NCBI RefSeq assembly: GCF_022701255.1
Contig: NZ_CP031705.1
Location: 4,960,001 to 5,024,000, forward strand
Source of the DNA: Microcoleus vaginatus HSN003
GTDB taxonomy: Bacteria; Cyanobacteriota; Cyanobacteriia; Cyanobacteriales; Microcoleaceae
Reading direction: 5' to 3'
Length of the DNA stretch: 64,000 nucleotides
A model generated the notes under the pieces. The model did not search any database. It was given only the letters and a program-made list of their open reading frames with translations, and was not told where the DNA came from. Position 1 is the first letter of the stretch, and the number at the start of each line of letters is the position of its first letter. This document shows, piece by piece, positions 14,501-23,693 of the stretch. A program made the position numbers and the translations under genes.

Positions 14501-15742
14501 TTAAAGCGAAGCTGCTAAAGCTCGAGCTAATTGTGGAGCAGTTTGAAAGCGATCCCCAGGCTTAGCTGCCGTGGTTCGCAAAATGGTCTCCCGCAGCTTG
14601 GGGGCGATCGTCGGAATATTTTCGATCTTAAATCCGTAACCTCCAGCTATTTTCCCGTAAAAGTTTTGAGGGCTTTGGGCTGTCAGCAAAAAAATCAAAG
14701 TAGGCCCAATAGCATATAAATCCGACTGAGGGAGAGGCTGTCCACGGTCTTGTTCTGGTGCGGTGTAGCCTTCAACGCCGATGCGAGTGCCCGGAGGAGT
14801 GCCGATTTCTTTAACGGCACCAAAATCCAGCACTGTAATGCAATTGTCGCGGTGGCGCACCAGCAAATTAGCAGGTTTAATATCCCGGTGGACGATCGGG
14901 GGTTTTTGAGAGTGAATGTAGTCCAAAACGTCACAGGTTTGGATCATCCACTCTATTGCTTGTTGGGGAGCAACAGGGCCGCGGTTGTAGATGCGTTTTT
15001 CTAAATCCTCGCCGTGGAGCATTTCCATCACCAAGTATTTTTTGCCGCCTTCCACAAAAAAGTCAAAAAACTGAGGAATGCCCGGATGGTGGAGGGCCTT
15101 GAGAGTTTTAGCTTCACGTTCAAACAGTTCTTGAGCTTTGGCGATTTGAGCCATATCAGCATTCATTTCCTTGAGGACTACCAGAGATGCTGCGGGGGAA
15201 CTTCCGGGTTGTTGAGCTTTCGCTTTATCTCGATCCCAGGCTAAAGTCGTTGTTCCCATACCGCCTTGGCCCAAAGTTCTCAGCACTTGGTAGTGGCGCA
15301 CCGTGCGATCGACTTTAATCGGTTCGCCGCAGTGGATGCAGAATAAATTCCCCGGCGGGTTTCCCGCATGGGTACACCTGCGAGCAGCGAGATTGACGGT
15401 GGGGTTCGCCTCAATCTTGCCGCCGAGTTCAATAGTAATAACTTGGAAATGCAGAATTGGGCCGCCCCGCGCCAACTGGATCATGGCACCGTCGGATATC
15501 CAACCCTGGGACATGAGAATACCGTTAACCAAAGTGCCATTTGTCCCGGAATTGACTAAGTACCACTGACTGGATCTCCCGCTATTAACTCTTTGCAATT
15601 CCAGATGCTGCCGCGACACTAGAGAATTGGGTATCACAACGTGATTTTCAGGAGAGCGACCGATGCGAATAATGGACTCGCTCTCGAAACTCCACTGTTG
15701 TAGGGGGGTCTGTTTGTCTGGATCTAAAAGAGTCAGCAGCAT
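14501..15742 (-). CDS. FHA-domain serine/threonine protein kinase
   Basis: A 413-residue protein. The N-terminal FHA domain (IIRIGRSPENHVVIPNSLVSRQHLEL, then NSGTNGTLVNG; residues about 24-80) binds phosphothreonine. A short zinc-ribbon-like CxnCIHCGEP follows at about 122-140. The kinase domain then shows GQGGMGTTTLA, invariant Lys in VVLKEM, HRDIKPANLL, LDFGAVKE and GYTAPEQ. No transmembrane helix is seen, so it is cytosolic. The PP2C gene 16556-18862 lies upstream on the same strand, so kinase and phosphatase may act on the same targets, although 813 bp separate them. Confidence 0.92.
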   Translation of the reverse strand: MLLTLLDPDKQTPLQQWSFESESIIRIGRSPENHVVIPNSLVSRQHLELQRVNSGRSSQWYLVNSGTNGTLVNGILMSQGWISDGAMIQLARGGPILHFQVITIELGGKIEANPTVNLAARRCTHAGNPPGNLFCIHCGEPIKVDRTVRHYQVLRTLGQGGMGTTTLAWDRDKAKAQQPGSSPAASLVVLKEMNADMAQIAKAQELFEREAKTLKALHHPGIPQFFDFFVEGGKKYLVMEMLHGEDLEKRIYNRGPVAPQQAIEWMIQTCDVLDYIHSQKPPIVHRDIKPANLLVRHRDNCITVLDFGAVKEIGTPPGTRIGVEGYTAPEQDRGQPLPQSDLYAIGPTLIFLLTAQSPQNFYGKIAGGYGFKIENIPTIAPKLRETILRTTAAKPGDRFQTAPQLARALAASL

Positions 15743-16555
15743 TTTCGATTGATGTGGTTGAACTCCCTGATTTGGCAGTGAGAGTTGGCGGGAATTTACA
15801 AATTTGGGGCGTAGGGCTTTGAAAAATTAGCAATTAAAAATTAGTTATGAGCTTCACAGGGGAGTTTCACTAAAACTTTATAATATCCTGATTGTGATTA
15901 AAGATTGCATAAACAATTAAGTTATAAATAGTTTTGGGGGAACAATTATCCGTAAAAATTGACAGGGGTCGATCGCTCCTCCAAACACAGTCGATAGATT
16001 TAACAATTGCAACGACAAAAACTAGGTAAACAATCGCTAAACTTTTACGTAAATTTGATGTAGCAGCAGATTTTAATCTAAGCCCCACATATATATTTAG
16101 GGCGGACACTTCCCACCTATGCCCACCTTGCCCGGATAGCGATCGAGTATAAAACAGATTTCGCATCAACCTGCCTGCTGACTCACTTCATTTTAGTTGA
16201 TTTTTTTTTCATTAGACTAACTATTTTTGTAATTGAAAGCTCTTTCAACTATGATGAATCAACTTACTATCAAGCCACTTTTTTCGGTAGATTTTCCGAA
16301 GCGAGTCTCAGAATTAAAGCTACGGATAAATGGTTGTTACTCCAAAGCTTTTCTGCAATCCTATGGGTCTGCAATCAGTTTTTGAGCAATCCCACCGAAG
16401 CTGTTTCAACACCGGATACCTAATAACAGAGCCAGCAGTAAAGCCTTGCCCGGAAACGGCAGAAGCTGTTTCCTTTCTCTGCAACAATTACAGGTTTAAC
16501 CCAGGCTGTCACGGGGGAAAGCGCCACTTTTAAAAAAGTTGGCAGCATCCAAATT
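15743..16555. other. 813-bp gap between kinase and phosphatase genes
   Basis: No convincing gene is seen on either strand; the open frames here lack recognisable domains and ribosome-binding sites. The only clear feature is the palindrome TTGAAAGCTCTTTCAA at 16233-16248, a possible operator, preceded by an AT-rich stretch. Confidence 0.5.
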
Positions 16556-18862
16556 CTAAAATCGAAATGCGCCTACCTGTGCCCGAATGATAATTGCGGT
16601 GATATTGTCGTGACCGTTACGTTTGTTGCCCAGTTCAATCAACTGGGCAACTCCCTGGTCGAGATCAGCTTGGGCATTGAAAAGGGGTTCGAGAGTGTTC
16701 TGCCAGTGAGTTTCCAACAAATCATTATCTGTCAGGCCGTCAGAAGCCAAAATTAATAAGGTATCTTCGCACAAGTCTAAAAACTGCACGTCGGGCTTGA
16801 GAAAATTACTGTCTCGCGGGCCGAGTGCTTGAGTTAGTTGATAGGCGTCGGGACGGGCATAAGCAGTTTCCGGGTCAACCCCGCGCTTAATTTCGCGCTG
16901 ACCTACTTCGTGGTCTGAGGTGATTTTTTCTAGGGTTTGTCCCTTTCTCAGTCGGTAGAGGCGGCTGTCGCCGACGTGGGCAACGGCGAATTGGGTGTCT
17001 TGAACTAAGACTGCGACTAGAGTTGTACCCATGCGGGCGCTGCCGGAGCGTCCGTCCTTTTGATTGATTTCAAAGATGGCTTTGTTGGCTAGCAGGACTC
17101 CCTCGCGGATGGTGTCTGCCGGAGGTAGTTGATTTTCCCAACGGGTTTGAAAGAATTCTCTGAGAGTTTCAGCCGCTAGTTGACTGGCTACTTCTCCGCT
17201 GTCGTGTCCCCCCATGCCGTCGCAGAGAATGTAAAGCCCTTTGGTTTTAAAGATGCGACCGAAGGAGCTTTCGAGTTTGTTGAGCTGAGTCCAGATGCTG
17301 AAGAAGTCTTCGTTGTGGTCGCGCGTGCGACCGACATCGGTGAGGCCTGCGTCCTCTAAGCTGTAAATTTGGAGTGGCATGGGCTGGGTTAATACTTCGC
17401 CAACCTCGGGGGGCGACTCGTGGGGGCCGCGGAAAGGCCGGCGCGTCGGGGTTGAGCTTGGTGAAGGTGCGGGTTGGAGTTCGAGGGGAACTGTTTCTAG
17501 GCGCGATCGCAATTCTTCGATTGTGTTAATCTCGCCTCTGTACATTTGTTGCAGCAGTTCGAGCAAGGCGCCAAAGTGAGTGCGATGATGATCGGACTGG
17601 CTAAATATCACCTGCCACAGTTGCCCTAAATCTACCAGTTGCAGGTTTGAGCCGGCGGGTTCGGGATAGAGGTATTGCAGCCGCAAAGAAGCTAAGGAAA
17701 AGGAAGAGTCGGGGTTGACTCGCAAATTTGTCAGTTCCAACAAGCTTTGCCGACAGCGCCAGGGTTCTAGGGCAGCCCAGAGTTCTGTCATTTCGTGGAG
17801 CCAGTATAAAATTTGCTGGGTGGAAGTTTCGGGTTGAATCCACCGTTCTACCAGCAGCGGCCATTGGGAGCAGTCTTCTAGCAGCAGGACTGCCTGTTCG
17901 TTGTCTGACCAGCTATCGTGAATGACTGGCAGGTTTTGAGAGAATTGCCACCGCAGTGCCAGATAAGGTTCAGCTATGCCTTGGCAAAGCTCTGCTAAGG
18001 CGGAATTGGTTGAATTTTCTCCGCGTTTGATTGCTGCGCTATAGGGGGATGTTCGTCTGGCGACGCTGGCAGAGTTGGCTGCTAGCATGGCTTTGAGGGG
18101 TGACATTTCCAGCGGCTGACAGTCCAATACTGTTACTGCTACTGTGTCTGAGCGTTTTCTCGGTGGCACGGTTTCTAGGAGTTGGTAGCGCTGCTGAGTG
18201 TCTAAATAAGCTCCGGCTGGCTGGGAAGGGATTAAATATTCTGAATTGGGGATGGGGAATTCTGGAGATGGAGGGGAGGTGTCAGCTATGTTTGGGCTGT
18301 CGGGGTTTTCGGTTGCTTCCTGGATTTGTTTAGGCTGTGGTGCGGTTGTAAAATTCTGCTCAGATGGGGTTATTTCGCGCTCGGGTGCTGTAGTAGAGCT
18401 TTTTTCTGTTGTTTGAAAGGAGGCTGGTGCGATCACCCGCACGGCTACCACAGAGTCTATTTGGGCGCTGCTGAATTCGCCGTTGCTTGGCTGCGGAGAA
18501 GTTGCTTCGACTGCTGTTGGGGGTTCGGCTGGGGTGGTGATTTCTGTTTTAATGGCGTCTGTGATTGCTTCAGGAGAGTTTTGGCGCGATGCGGTTTCTG
18601 GAACTATGTCTGGTTTTTGCCCAAACGCGGCTGGGGGTATGGTTGATTCGTCTGGCTCGACTGCTGGAAAATTCGATCGACCGCAGATAATGGCCCGCCA
18701 CACTTGACCTGTTGCGACGCCGCAATTCTGACATTCTTTGGCGCTAAAAGCGACTTGGGCACCGCATTCGTGGCAAGGTTTGTAAATTAGGGAATTTCCG
18801 CATTGTTGACAAAACTTGTTTGGATTGGGATTTTCAAATTGGCAGCGGGGACAGAGAAGCAT
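16556..18862 (-). CDS. PP2C-type protein phosphatase with N-terminal zinc ribbons
   Basis: From MLLCPRCQFENP at 18862 (preferred to the longer frame from 18979) the protein has 768 residues. Two CxxC zinc ribbons open it (CPRCQFENPNPNKFCQQCG and CHECG...CQNCG), then a Pro/Ser/Thr-rich linker, a middle domain resembling an inactive kinase-like region, and a C-terminal PP2C domain with RDHNEDFF, LCDGMGGHDSGE, AHVGDSRLYRL, LASDGLTDND and GHDNITAI, the metal-binding Asp set. It would remove phosphate from Ser/Thr. It probably opposes the FHA kinase downstream. Confidence 0.92.
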   Translation of the reverse strand: MLLCPRCQFENPNPNKFCQQCGNSLIYKPCHECGAQVAFSAKECQNCGVATGQVWRAIICGRSNFPAVEPDESTIPPAAFGQKPDIVPETASRQNSPEAITDAIKTEITTPAEPPTAVEATSPQPSNGEFSSAQIDSVVAVRVIAPASFQTTEKSSTTAPEREITPSEQNFTTAPQPKQIQEATENPDSPNIADTSPPSPEFPIPNSEYLIPSQPAGAYLDTQQRYQLLETVPPRKRSDTVAVTVLDCQPLEMSPLKAMLAANSASVARRTSPYSAAIKRGENSTNSALAELCQGIAEPYLALRWQFSQNLPVIHDSWSDNEQAVLLLEDCSQWPLLVERWIQPETSTQQILYWLHEMTELWAALEPWRCRQSLLELTNLRVNPDSSFSLASLRLQYLYPEPAGSNLQLVDLGQLWQVIFSQSDHHRTHFGALLELLQQMYRGEINTIEELRSRLETVPLELQPAPSPSSTPTRRPFRGPHESPPEVGEVLTQPMPLQIYSLEDAGLTDVGRTRDHNEDFFSIWTQLNKLESSFGRIFKTKGLYILCDGMGGHDSGEVASQLAAETLREFFQTRWENQLPPADTIREGVLLANKAIFEINQKDGRSGSARMGTTLVAVLVQDTQFAVAHVGDSRLYRLRKGQTLEKITSDHEVGQREIKRGVDPETAYARPDAYQLTQALGPRDSNFLKPDVQFLDLCEDTLLILASDGLTDNDLLETHWQNTLEPLFNAQADLDQGVAQLIELGNKRNGHDNITAIIIRAQVGAFRF

Positions 18863-19202
18863 AGGGGTTTTAAATTGGAGATTGGCGATCGACGAGTTTG
18901 GCGGTGGGGAGTTTTGGGTTTTGGCCTGTGAGTTCGGAGTTATGAGTATGTGGCCTGACTCGCAACGGATAACTCCCATTGCCCTATGCCTTATTTTATC
19001 GGGATGAATTCAGAACTAAGATATTTCTTAGAACTGAGATATTGCATCCGTGTCGGGAATAAGCCCAAAAGCCAGATCCACAAAAACCTCTCTTGCTTCA
19101 CAGGGTAAACAGCCAGCCCCACCGGTGGCAAGAGCGTGCGGGCCCAAGAAAAGTCAACTGATGACTGAAACTAATATTGTGCGTTTAATTCAGAATGATG
19201 GC

Positions 19203-19486
19203 AGATATTCAGTTAGAACTCACGCCCCGAGCACCATTCTGGCTTAACAGGCCTTTCGGGACTGTTCCACAAAGAGTAGATTTTCTTGTGGGCCGTTGCT
19301 CTTCTAGCCCGCCCATAAAAACCTTATTGAGAATTGTGTTAGATATCAGTTAGAACTCATATGTTGCACCATTCTCAATCAGAACAGGCAAGATGCCTGT
19401 TCCACAAGTGGATTTTCTTGTAGGGTGGGCCCCAGAGCCCGCCCATAAAAATCTTATTGAGAATTGTACAACATCTCAGTTAGAAG
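19203..19486. repeat. Two tandem ~137-bp repeats plus start of a third, at the recJ 3' end
   Basis: AGATATTCAGTTAGAACTCA at 19203 recurs as AGATATCAGTTAGAACTCAT at 19341 and partly near 19471. Between them both copies keep GCACCATTCT, an ACAGGC...CTGTTCCACAA palindrome, GATTTTCTTGT, AGCCCGCCCATAAAA and CTTATTGAGAATTGT. The last partial copy runs into the 3' end of recJ. The preceding part of the gap (18863-19202) shows no gene. Confidence 0.85.
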
Positions 19487-22035
19487 GGATTTGCTGTAGA
19501 ATCTTCTTGGAAAACGGTCTCTCTGGCGATCGATTGAATGGTACAGAGGGGTACTTCACAGAAATATTTCCGCCGGAATTGTTCTTCGGAGACTGCTGCT
19601 AGGAATTGCGCTGCAAAACGCGCGGCAATCGGGGAATTTGGCACTGAGAATTGAATGGATTGGCTATCTAATAAGGGTTTGGGGATTTGTTCTGGCGCGT
19701 CTTCATGGTGTGGGGTTTCGGGTTGTCTGGCGATGTGGAAAGCTCGATCGCGATAATTGATTTTGAAACCGAGATATGTTAGGGTTTTGAACCCCAGTTG
19801 CAGCGATGTGTCGCTGATGCCGAGTTTTTGGCGGAGTTGTTGTCTGGTGACGGGTTTGTTGGTACGGCTGAGGTATTTGGCGATGCCGATTAGCTGTTGG
19901 CAGATTTGCTGTGGGGGTACGAGTGGGGGTAAAGTATAGGCGATCGCAAGTTTTTTCTGAGTGTGCTGTGCTTGCCGAAACCAGATCCGCAGTTCGTCCC
20001 AGCTTGCGGGGCATTCTTTGAGGACGATCGAGTTTTCGCGATCGACCTTTTCGGAATTGTAAACTAGATTGTCGATCGGCATTTGAGATTCTAAGTTTGT
20101 GCTAGCGCCTAATAACTCTTCCTCGTTATTTCTATTGCGCCAGTCTACAATCCAATCTATTTGAGTCTGAGAATTTATTGGGTTGTCTTCCGTGCGTTCT
20201 TGCACTGATACGAGGCGCACTTCATAGCGCGATTTGTAAGTATTAAAATCGAGTTCAACGGTGACATCGCAGCGGCCTTGGGGAACTTCATTTTGATTGT
20301 GTCCCCACCAAATGCCGGGAAATCCCGTATCGCTAGATTCATCCCTAATTGTAAATTCTGTTTTGATATATTCTACTTTTTGCCCTTTCAAATCCTTAAT
20401 TTTTTGATTCCACAGATTGTCAAACCAGCAGTTTTCCATCAGCAATTTGGGAACCGGGTTGCCCATGCCACAAGGTTCGAGCAATTTTAATTCTTGAAAT
20501 AAGTCTTTGCCTAATTCGGAGACAGTAATTTTTAGGTCGGCTTGAACGGGGGCTTTTGTTAAACTATCGATGCTGTATTGTTGTCGCAGTTGCTGATTTA
20601 CCGCATCTGTAAATAGGGGGATATTTTCAACGGGAAGACTCAATCCGGCGGCGAAGGGATGACCGCCAAATCTCTGCAATAAATGCGCTTGGTCTTTGAC
20701 TAATTGGTAAAGGTCAATTTGATTTGCGGAACGCGCCGAACCCCTGGCAATTTTGGATGGGGAAAGTGTTGGTGATTCTGAATCTAAGAAAGAGGTAAAT
20801 TGCGTTTCCGGGGTATTTTCGTTAATTTCTTCGCTTCCTTCTGTGCTGAATAAAATCACGGGGCGGCCGTATTCTTGGGCGATTTGTCCCGCTACTAATC
20901 CTAATACTCCTACCGGCCATTGGGGGTCGCTGAGGACGATGACGCTAGTAGTTGAGAGGTCGAGTTTGGGTAATTTGGCGGCGGCATCTTTGGCAACATC
21001 TTTTTGTAAAGATTTGCGCCGGGAGTTGGCAATTTCGGTTAAATTTGCTAGTTCTTCGCAGCGTTTTTTGTCGCGGCTGGTGAGGAGTTCTACGCAGAAG
21101 CTGGCGTCACCTTGAATGCGGCTGACGGCGTTGATTCGGGGGCCGAGCCCGAAGGAAATGTCGGTTGGGCGATCGCCCGATCTTTTGCAGAGTTCGAGCA
21201 ATTTTGCAACTCCCGGGCGGGTGGGATTTGCGATTTGTTTTTGCAGTTGTTGGATGCCGATTTGTGCTAGGTAGCGGCTGTCTCCTGTAAGTTGGACTAA
21301 ATCGGCAATTAAGCCGATCGCTACTAATTCTAATAAATCTGCGATCGGGCGCTGCGGAATATCCGGTAATGTGTGATATAATGCTTCAACTAATTTGTAA
21401 GCTACTCCAACTCCTGAAAGGTTAAATAGTGGGTGGTTTGGCGGAAAGTAGCGGGGATTGATAATGGCTGTAGCTGGCGGGCGATCGTCGGGTAATGTAT
21501 GATGATCGGTGATAATTGTATCGATGTTTAAGCTACTCGCATATTCGATTTCCGCGATGTTTGTACTGCCGGTATCGCAGGTAATAATTAAGCTAATTCC
21601 AGATTGTGCTAAGGCATCTATTCCCGGGGTATTGAGTCCGTGAGATTCGGTTAAGCGGTTGGGAATGTAATAAATTAGTTGGTCATTTTGAGCCAAAAAT
21701 TCTCCCAGTCCGTCCCAAAGTACGGATGTTGAGGTAATGCCGTCGGCGTCGAAGTCTCCCCAAATTGCGACTTTTTCGCCGCTGTTTCGTGCTTCCTTGA
21801 TTCTTTCTATCGCCCAGTTCATTTCTAGCCCGAATTCAAAGGGACTTGCTGGTTTGTAAAGTTTGGGATTTAAGAAACCAGGTATTTGTTCGGGATTTTG
21901 AATTCCTCTATACCAGAGAAGTGCAGCGGCATAGTTTCCGGGGAGTTCTGGTGCGTGGTTTCTGACAGCTTCGATCAGCCAATCAGGGGGTTGTGGTAAG
22001 GGTTGATTTTGCCAGTTGTGAGCGGTTTCTGTCAT
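19480..22035 (-). CDS. recJ: Single-stranded-DNA-specific 5'-3' exonuclease RecJ
   Basis: RecJ degrades single-stranded DNA in recombination, mismatch and replication repair. The 851-residue protein has the DHH-family motifs IWGDFDADGITST, ITCDTGSTN, ITDHHTLPDD, SGVGVAYKL and the DHHA1 motif RFGGHPFAAGLSL. It is about 270 residues longer than E. coli RecJ; the extra C-terminal part (from about residue 590) contains a winged-helix-like stretch RTNKPVTRQQLRQKLG and is usual for cyanobacteria. The end of the gene abuts the tandem repeat block. Confidence 0.96.
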   Translation of the reverse strand: MTETAHNWQNQPLPQPPDWLIEAVRNHAPELPGNYAAALLWYRGIQNPEQIPGFLNPKLYKPASPFEFGLEMNWAIERIKEARNSGEKVAIWGDFDADGITSTSVLWDGLGEFLAQNDQLIYYIPNRLTESHGLNTPGIDALAQSGISLIITCDTGSTNIAEIEYASSLNIDTIITDHHTLPDDRPPATAIINPRYFPPNHPLFNLSGVGVAYKLVEALYHTLPDIPQRPIADLLELVAIGLIADLVQLTGDSRYLAQIGIQQLQKQIANPTRPGVAKLLELCKRSGDRPTDISFGLGPRINAVSRIQGDASFCVELLTSRDKKRCEELANLTEIANSRRKSLQKDVAKDAAAKLPKLDLSTTSVIVLSDPQWPVGVLGLVAGQIAQEYGRPVILFSTEGSEEINENTPETQFTSFLDSESPTLSPSKIARGSARSANQIDLYQLVKDQAHLLQRFGGHPFAAGLSLPVENIPLFTDAVNQQLRQQYSIDSLTKAPVQADLKITVSELGKDLFQELKLLEPCGMGNPVPKLLMENCWFDNLWNQKIKDLKGQKVEYIKTEFTIRDESSDTGFPGIWWGHNQNEVPQGRCDVTVELDFNTYKSRYEVRLVSVQERTEDNPINSQTQIDWIVDWRNRNNEEELLGASTNLESQMPIDNLVYNSEKVDRENSIVLKECPASWDELRIWFRQAQHTQKKLAIAYTLPPLVPPQQICQQLIGIAKYLSRTNKPVTRQQLRQKLGISDTSLQLGFKTLTYLGFKINYRDRAFHIARQPETPHHEDAPEQIPKPLLDSQSIQFSVPNSPIAARFAAQFLAAVSEEQFRRKYFCEVPLCTIQSIARETVFQEDSTANPF

Positions 22036-22191
22036 TCGATTTTAGATTTTAGATTTTTACCACAGATGAATCCGAGGGGGTTTTTGTATGTTAAATAAAA
22101 CTTAAGCGAGTCACTGGTTCCCCGGCTCTGCGGGGGAACCGATTTCCCGATACTCTGCCTCGCTTACGAGCGGGAAAATTTCCGTATTGGC

Positions 22192-22214
22192 GTTACCAGG
22201 CAGAGCCTAGTAAC
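22192..22214. repeat. Dispersed palindromic repeat GTTACCAGG...CCTAGTAAC
   Basis: One member of a family whose core is GTTACCAGGC(N)GCCTGGTAAC, followed or preceded by a second hairpin containing GAGGC...GCCTC. Other copies in the window are near 31414, 32573, 32689 and 37466. Here it lies 5' of recJ and 3' of the nuclease gene. Confidence 0.85.
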
Positions 22215-22243
22215 GACTAAAATTTGGGGGGCTTGTTTATATA

Positions 22244-23059
22244 TTAAATAAATATTTCCTCGATTATAGCAAGATTGGGCAGCCAATTGACGGGAGTTTC
22301 TGCAGACAGATTGGGTGAGAAAGCTGTGTTGTCTGTTGTGCGGTTGCAGCGAGTGGCAAATTGACAGGAATCGCAAAGATTGGAACTAATTTCTACTTGG
22401 GGTAAGAATTCGCCGCCTTCGGTATAGCGCTGTCGCCAGTCGGTTAGCTCCTGCAATAGGTGGGTTAAATCTTGTTTTGTGCGATCGTGTTCTGTTTGGT
22501 TGTAATAAAATGTGAGTTTTTGCGGCGGTTCTTCTCCTTGCAATTGTACAAACCAGTATGTCATGGAAACTTGTTCGGGGGAATAGTCGCTGGTTTCTAC
22601 TAAGACGTATAAATAGAGGCGAGTTTGCCAACTTTCGGCTATCCATTTTGATTTTTGAGGGCGGGGATAGGTTTTCCAGTCGAGAATTTGGGCGGCGTTT
22701 GGTTCGGCTATTAGCAAGTCATAGATAACGGTGAATAGGTAGTCTTGGAAAATTAGGGTGCGGGGGTGTTCGGCTTGGCGAAAAATGTTGTCGCTCTTTT
22801 CTGAATCGGCGAAAAGTTCGGGTGCGGTGTTGATAAATGCTGCCACACAGCGTCCCAGTTCGGGGTCTTGTTGGATGATAAATTCAATGGGAAGTCCGAG
22901 TTCTCGCTGCTGCATTAATAGGTGAAAGTGGCTTCCCCAGGTGAGTTTTTCTTTGTGTTCTGGGGAGGCGGTGGTGGCTAGGAGTTCTAGGTAGCTGTGT
23001 TGGAATTTGCGGGGGCATTCTTCGAGAATTTTGAGTTGGGTTTGGGAGAGTCGGAGCAT
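22244..23059 (-). CDS. PD-(D/E)XK nuclease family protein (RecB/Cas4-like)
   Basis: A 271-residue protein beginning LRLSQTQLKILEECPRKF, the typical first helix of RecB/AddB-type PD-(D/E)XK nucleases. The catalytic core is visible as VIYDLLIAEPN...ILDWKTY, where DWK supplies Asp and Lys, followed by the QTRLYLYVL helix. Near the C-terminus CDSC and CNR give cysteines that, with Cys15, could hold an iron-sulfur cluster as in Cas4/AddB. No CRISPR genes or array are nearby, so a DNA-repair role is more likely; it may share transcription with recJ downstream. Confidence 0.85.
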   Translation of the reverse strand: MLRLSQTQLKILEECPRKFQHSYLELLATTASPEHKEKLTWGSHFHLLMQQRELGLPIEFIIQQDPELGRCVAAFINTAPELFADSEKSDNIFRQAEHPRTLIFQDYLFTVIYDLLIAEPNAAQILDWKTYPRPQKSKWIAESWQTRLYLYVLVETSDYSPEQVSMTYWFVQLQGEEPPQKLTFYYNQTEHDRTKQDLTHLLQELTDWRQRYTEGGEFLPQVEISSNLCDSCQFATRCNRTTDNTAFSPNLSAETPVNWLPNLAIIEEIFI

Positions 23060-23106
23060 TTTTTGCGTGTGATATTGTTGGTTTTTGGTAGGTTTGGTGA
23101 TACTGA

Positions 23107-23259
23107 TTATTGCAATAAAACACGGCGATTCAAACCGCTACTATACAAACGAAGTTTCTCTCGCTTGAGACTAAAAAATAAAGATTGACGAGCGATGTAG
23201 TCGGCAATTTGCTCGATGTCTTGAATTGCGGGTTCGGTGAGGCGAAATTTGGGAGTCAT
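23107..23259 (-). pseudogene. Truncated ParE-family toxin
   Basis: ATG 23259 overlaps the antitoxin stop codon by ATGA. The first 26 residues (TPKFRLTEPAIQDIEQIADY) match the N-terminus of RelE/ParE toxins. After Gln25-Ser26 the frame enters a dispersed repeat (23127-23175) and ends after 50 residues, against about 95 in the family, losing the catalytic or gyrase-binding C-terminal part. It is therefore almost certainly inactive. Confidence 0.8.
23127..23175. repeat. Dispersed ~48-bp repeat (CGCTACTATACAAACGAAGT type) inside parE
   Basis: The block GATTCAAACCGCTACTATAC-AAACGAAGT...GAGACTAA shares its layout with 35745-35798 and 37408-37456 (GATTGAAATCGCG...ACACAAACAAAGTCC...GGACTAAG). In this copy the repeat replaces the second half of the toxin gene. 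Confidence 0.75.
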
Positions 23260-23525
23260 GCTTCTGATGAACTGTAGCGTGATCGCAGGTTGGCGCGGAT
23301 TTGTGACATTGCGATTGCACCGTCTACGACTTCACCACGTTGGGATGCTTGCTGGCCAATCAGTGCGTCTCGTTGAAGTTCTTGCAGTCGTCCTTGATAA
23401 ATGTCTTCCTGTTGTTCCAAGAGTTGAAGGGCTGCGAGGATTACTTCGATCGCACTTTTGTATTTGCCAGTCGTGAGTTGACGCTGCACGAGGGCTTCGA
23501 CTTCAGGTGACAAAACAATTTGCAT
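23256..23525 (-). CDS. ParD-like antitoxin
   Basis: An 89-residue protein starting MQIVLSPEVEALVQRQLTTG and continuing KYKSAIEVILAALQLLEQQE, the ribbon-helix-helix pattern of ParD/CopG antitoxins. The frame is open further upstream to 23618, but the domain begins at this Met. The C-terminal half is a charged helical tail that would wrap a ParE toxin. Its stop overlaps the start of the truncated toxin gene by four bases, so the two were translationally coupled. Confidence 0.85.
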   Translation of the reverse strand: MQIVLSPEVEALVQRQLTTGKYKSAIEVILAALQLLEQQEDIYQGRLQELQRDALIGQQASQRGEVVDGAIAMSQIRANLRSRYSSSEA

Positions 23526-23666
23526 GGCGCTTGAGAGGAGAAGTGTTGATTCTATTGTAGGCGATCGCACTTCAGTTAGATTTTTCGGATGAAAGGGCGA
23601 TCGCCCTACACTTAGCATTATATAATTATCAATACCGTTAACGGCGAAGCGAATGCGTTTTGATAC

Positions 23667-23693
23667 CTATATCCAGTCAATAAGGACATTCAT
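23667..23693 (-). pseudogene. Eight-codon remnant of a toxin gene after the DUF433 antitoxin
   Basis: ATG 23693 overlaps the DUF433 stop (ATGA) and reads MNVLIDWI before a stop. DUF433 antitoxins are usually followed by a DUF5615 PIN-like toxin beginning with a hydrophobic strand and Asp, for example xxLIDxNLSP. This fits a toxin deleted after its first strand, but eight codons are thin evidence. Confidence 0.3.

Noticed and set aside
15870-16169. 99-residue open frame in the gap between the kinase and phosphatase genes
   Set aside because: No ribosome-binding site or domain, and a composition like translated AT-rich intergenic DNA.
22244-23059. Cas4 of a CRISPR system
   Set aside because: The protein has a Cas4-like fold, but no cas1, cas2 or direct-repeat array is present in the window.
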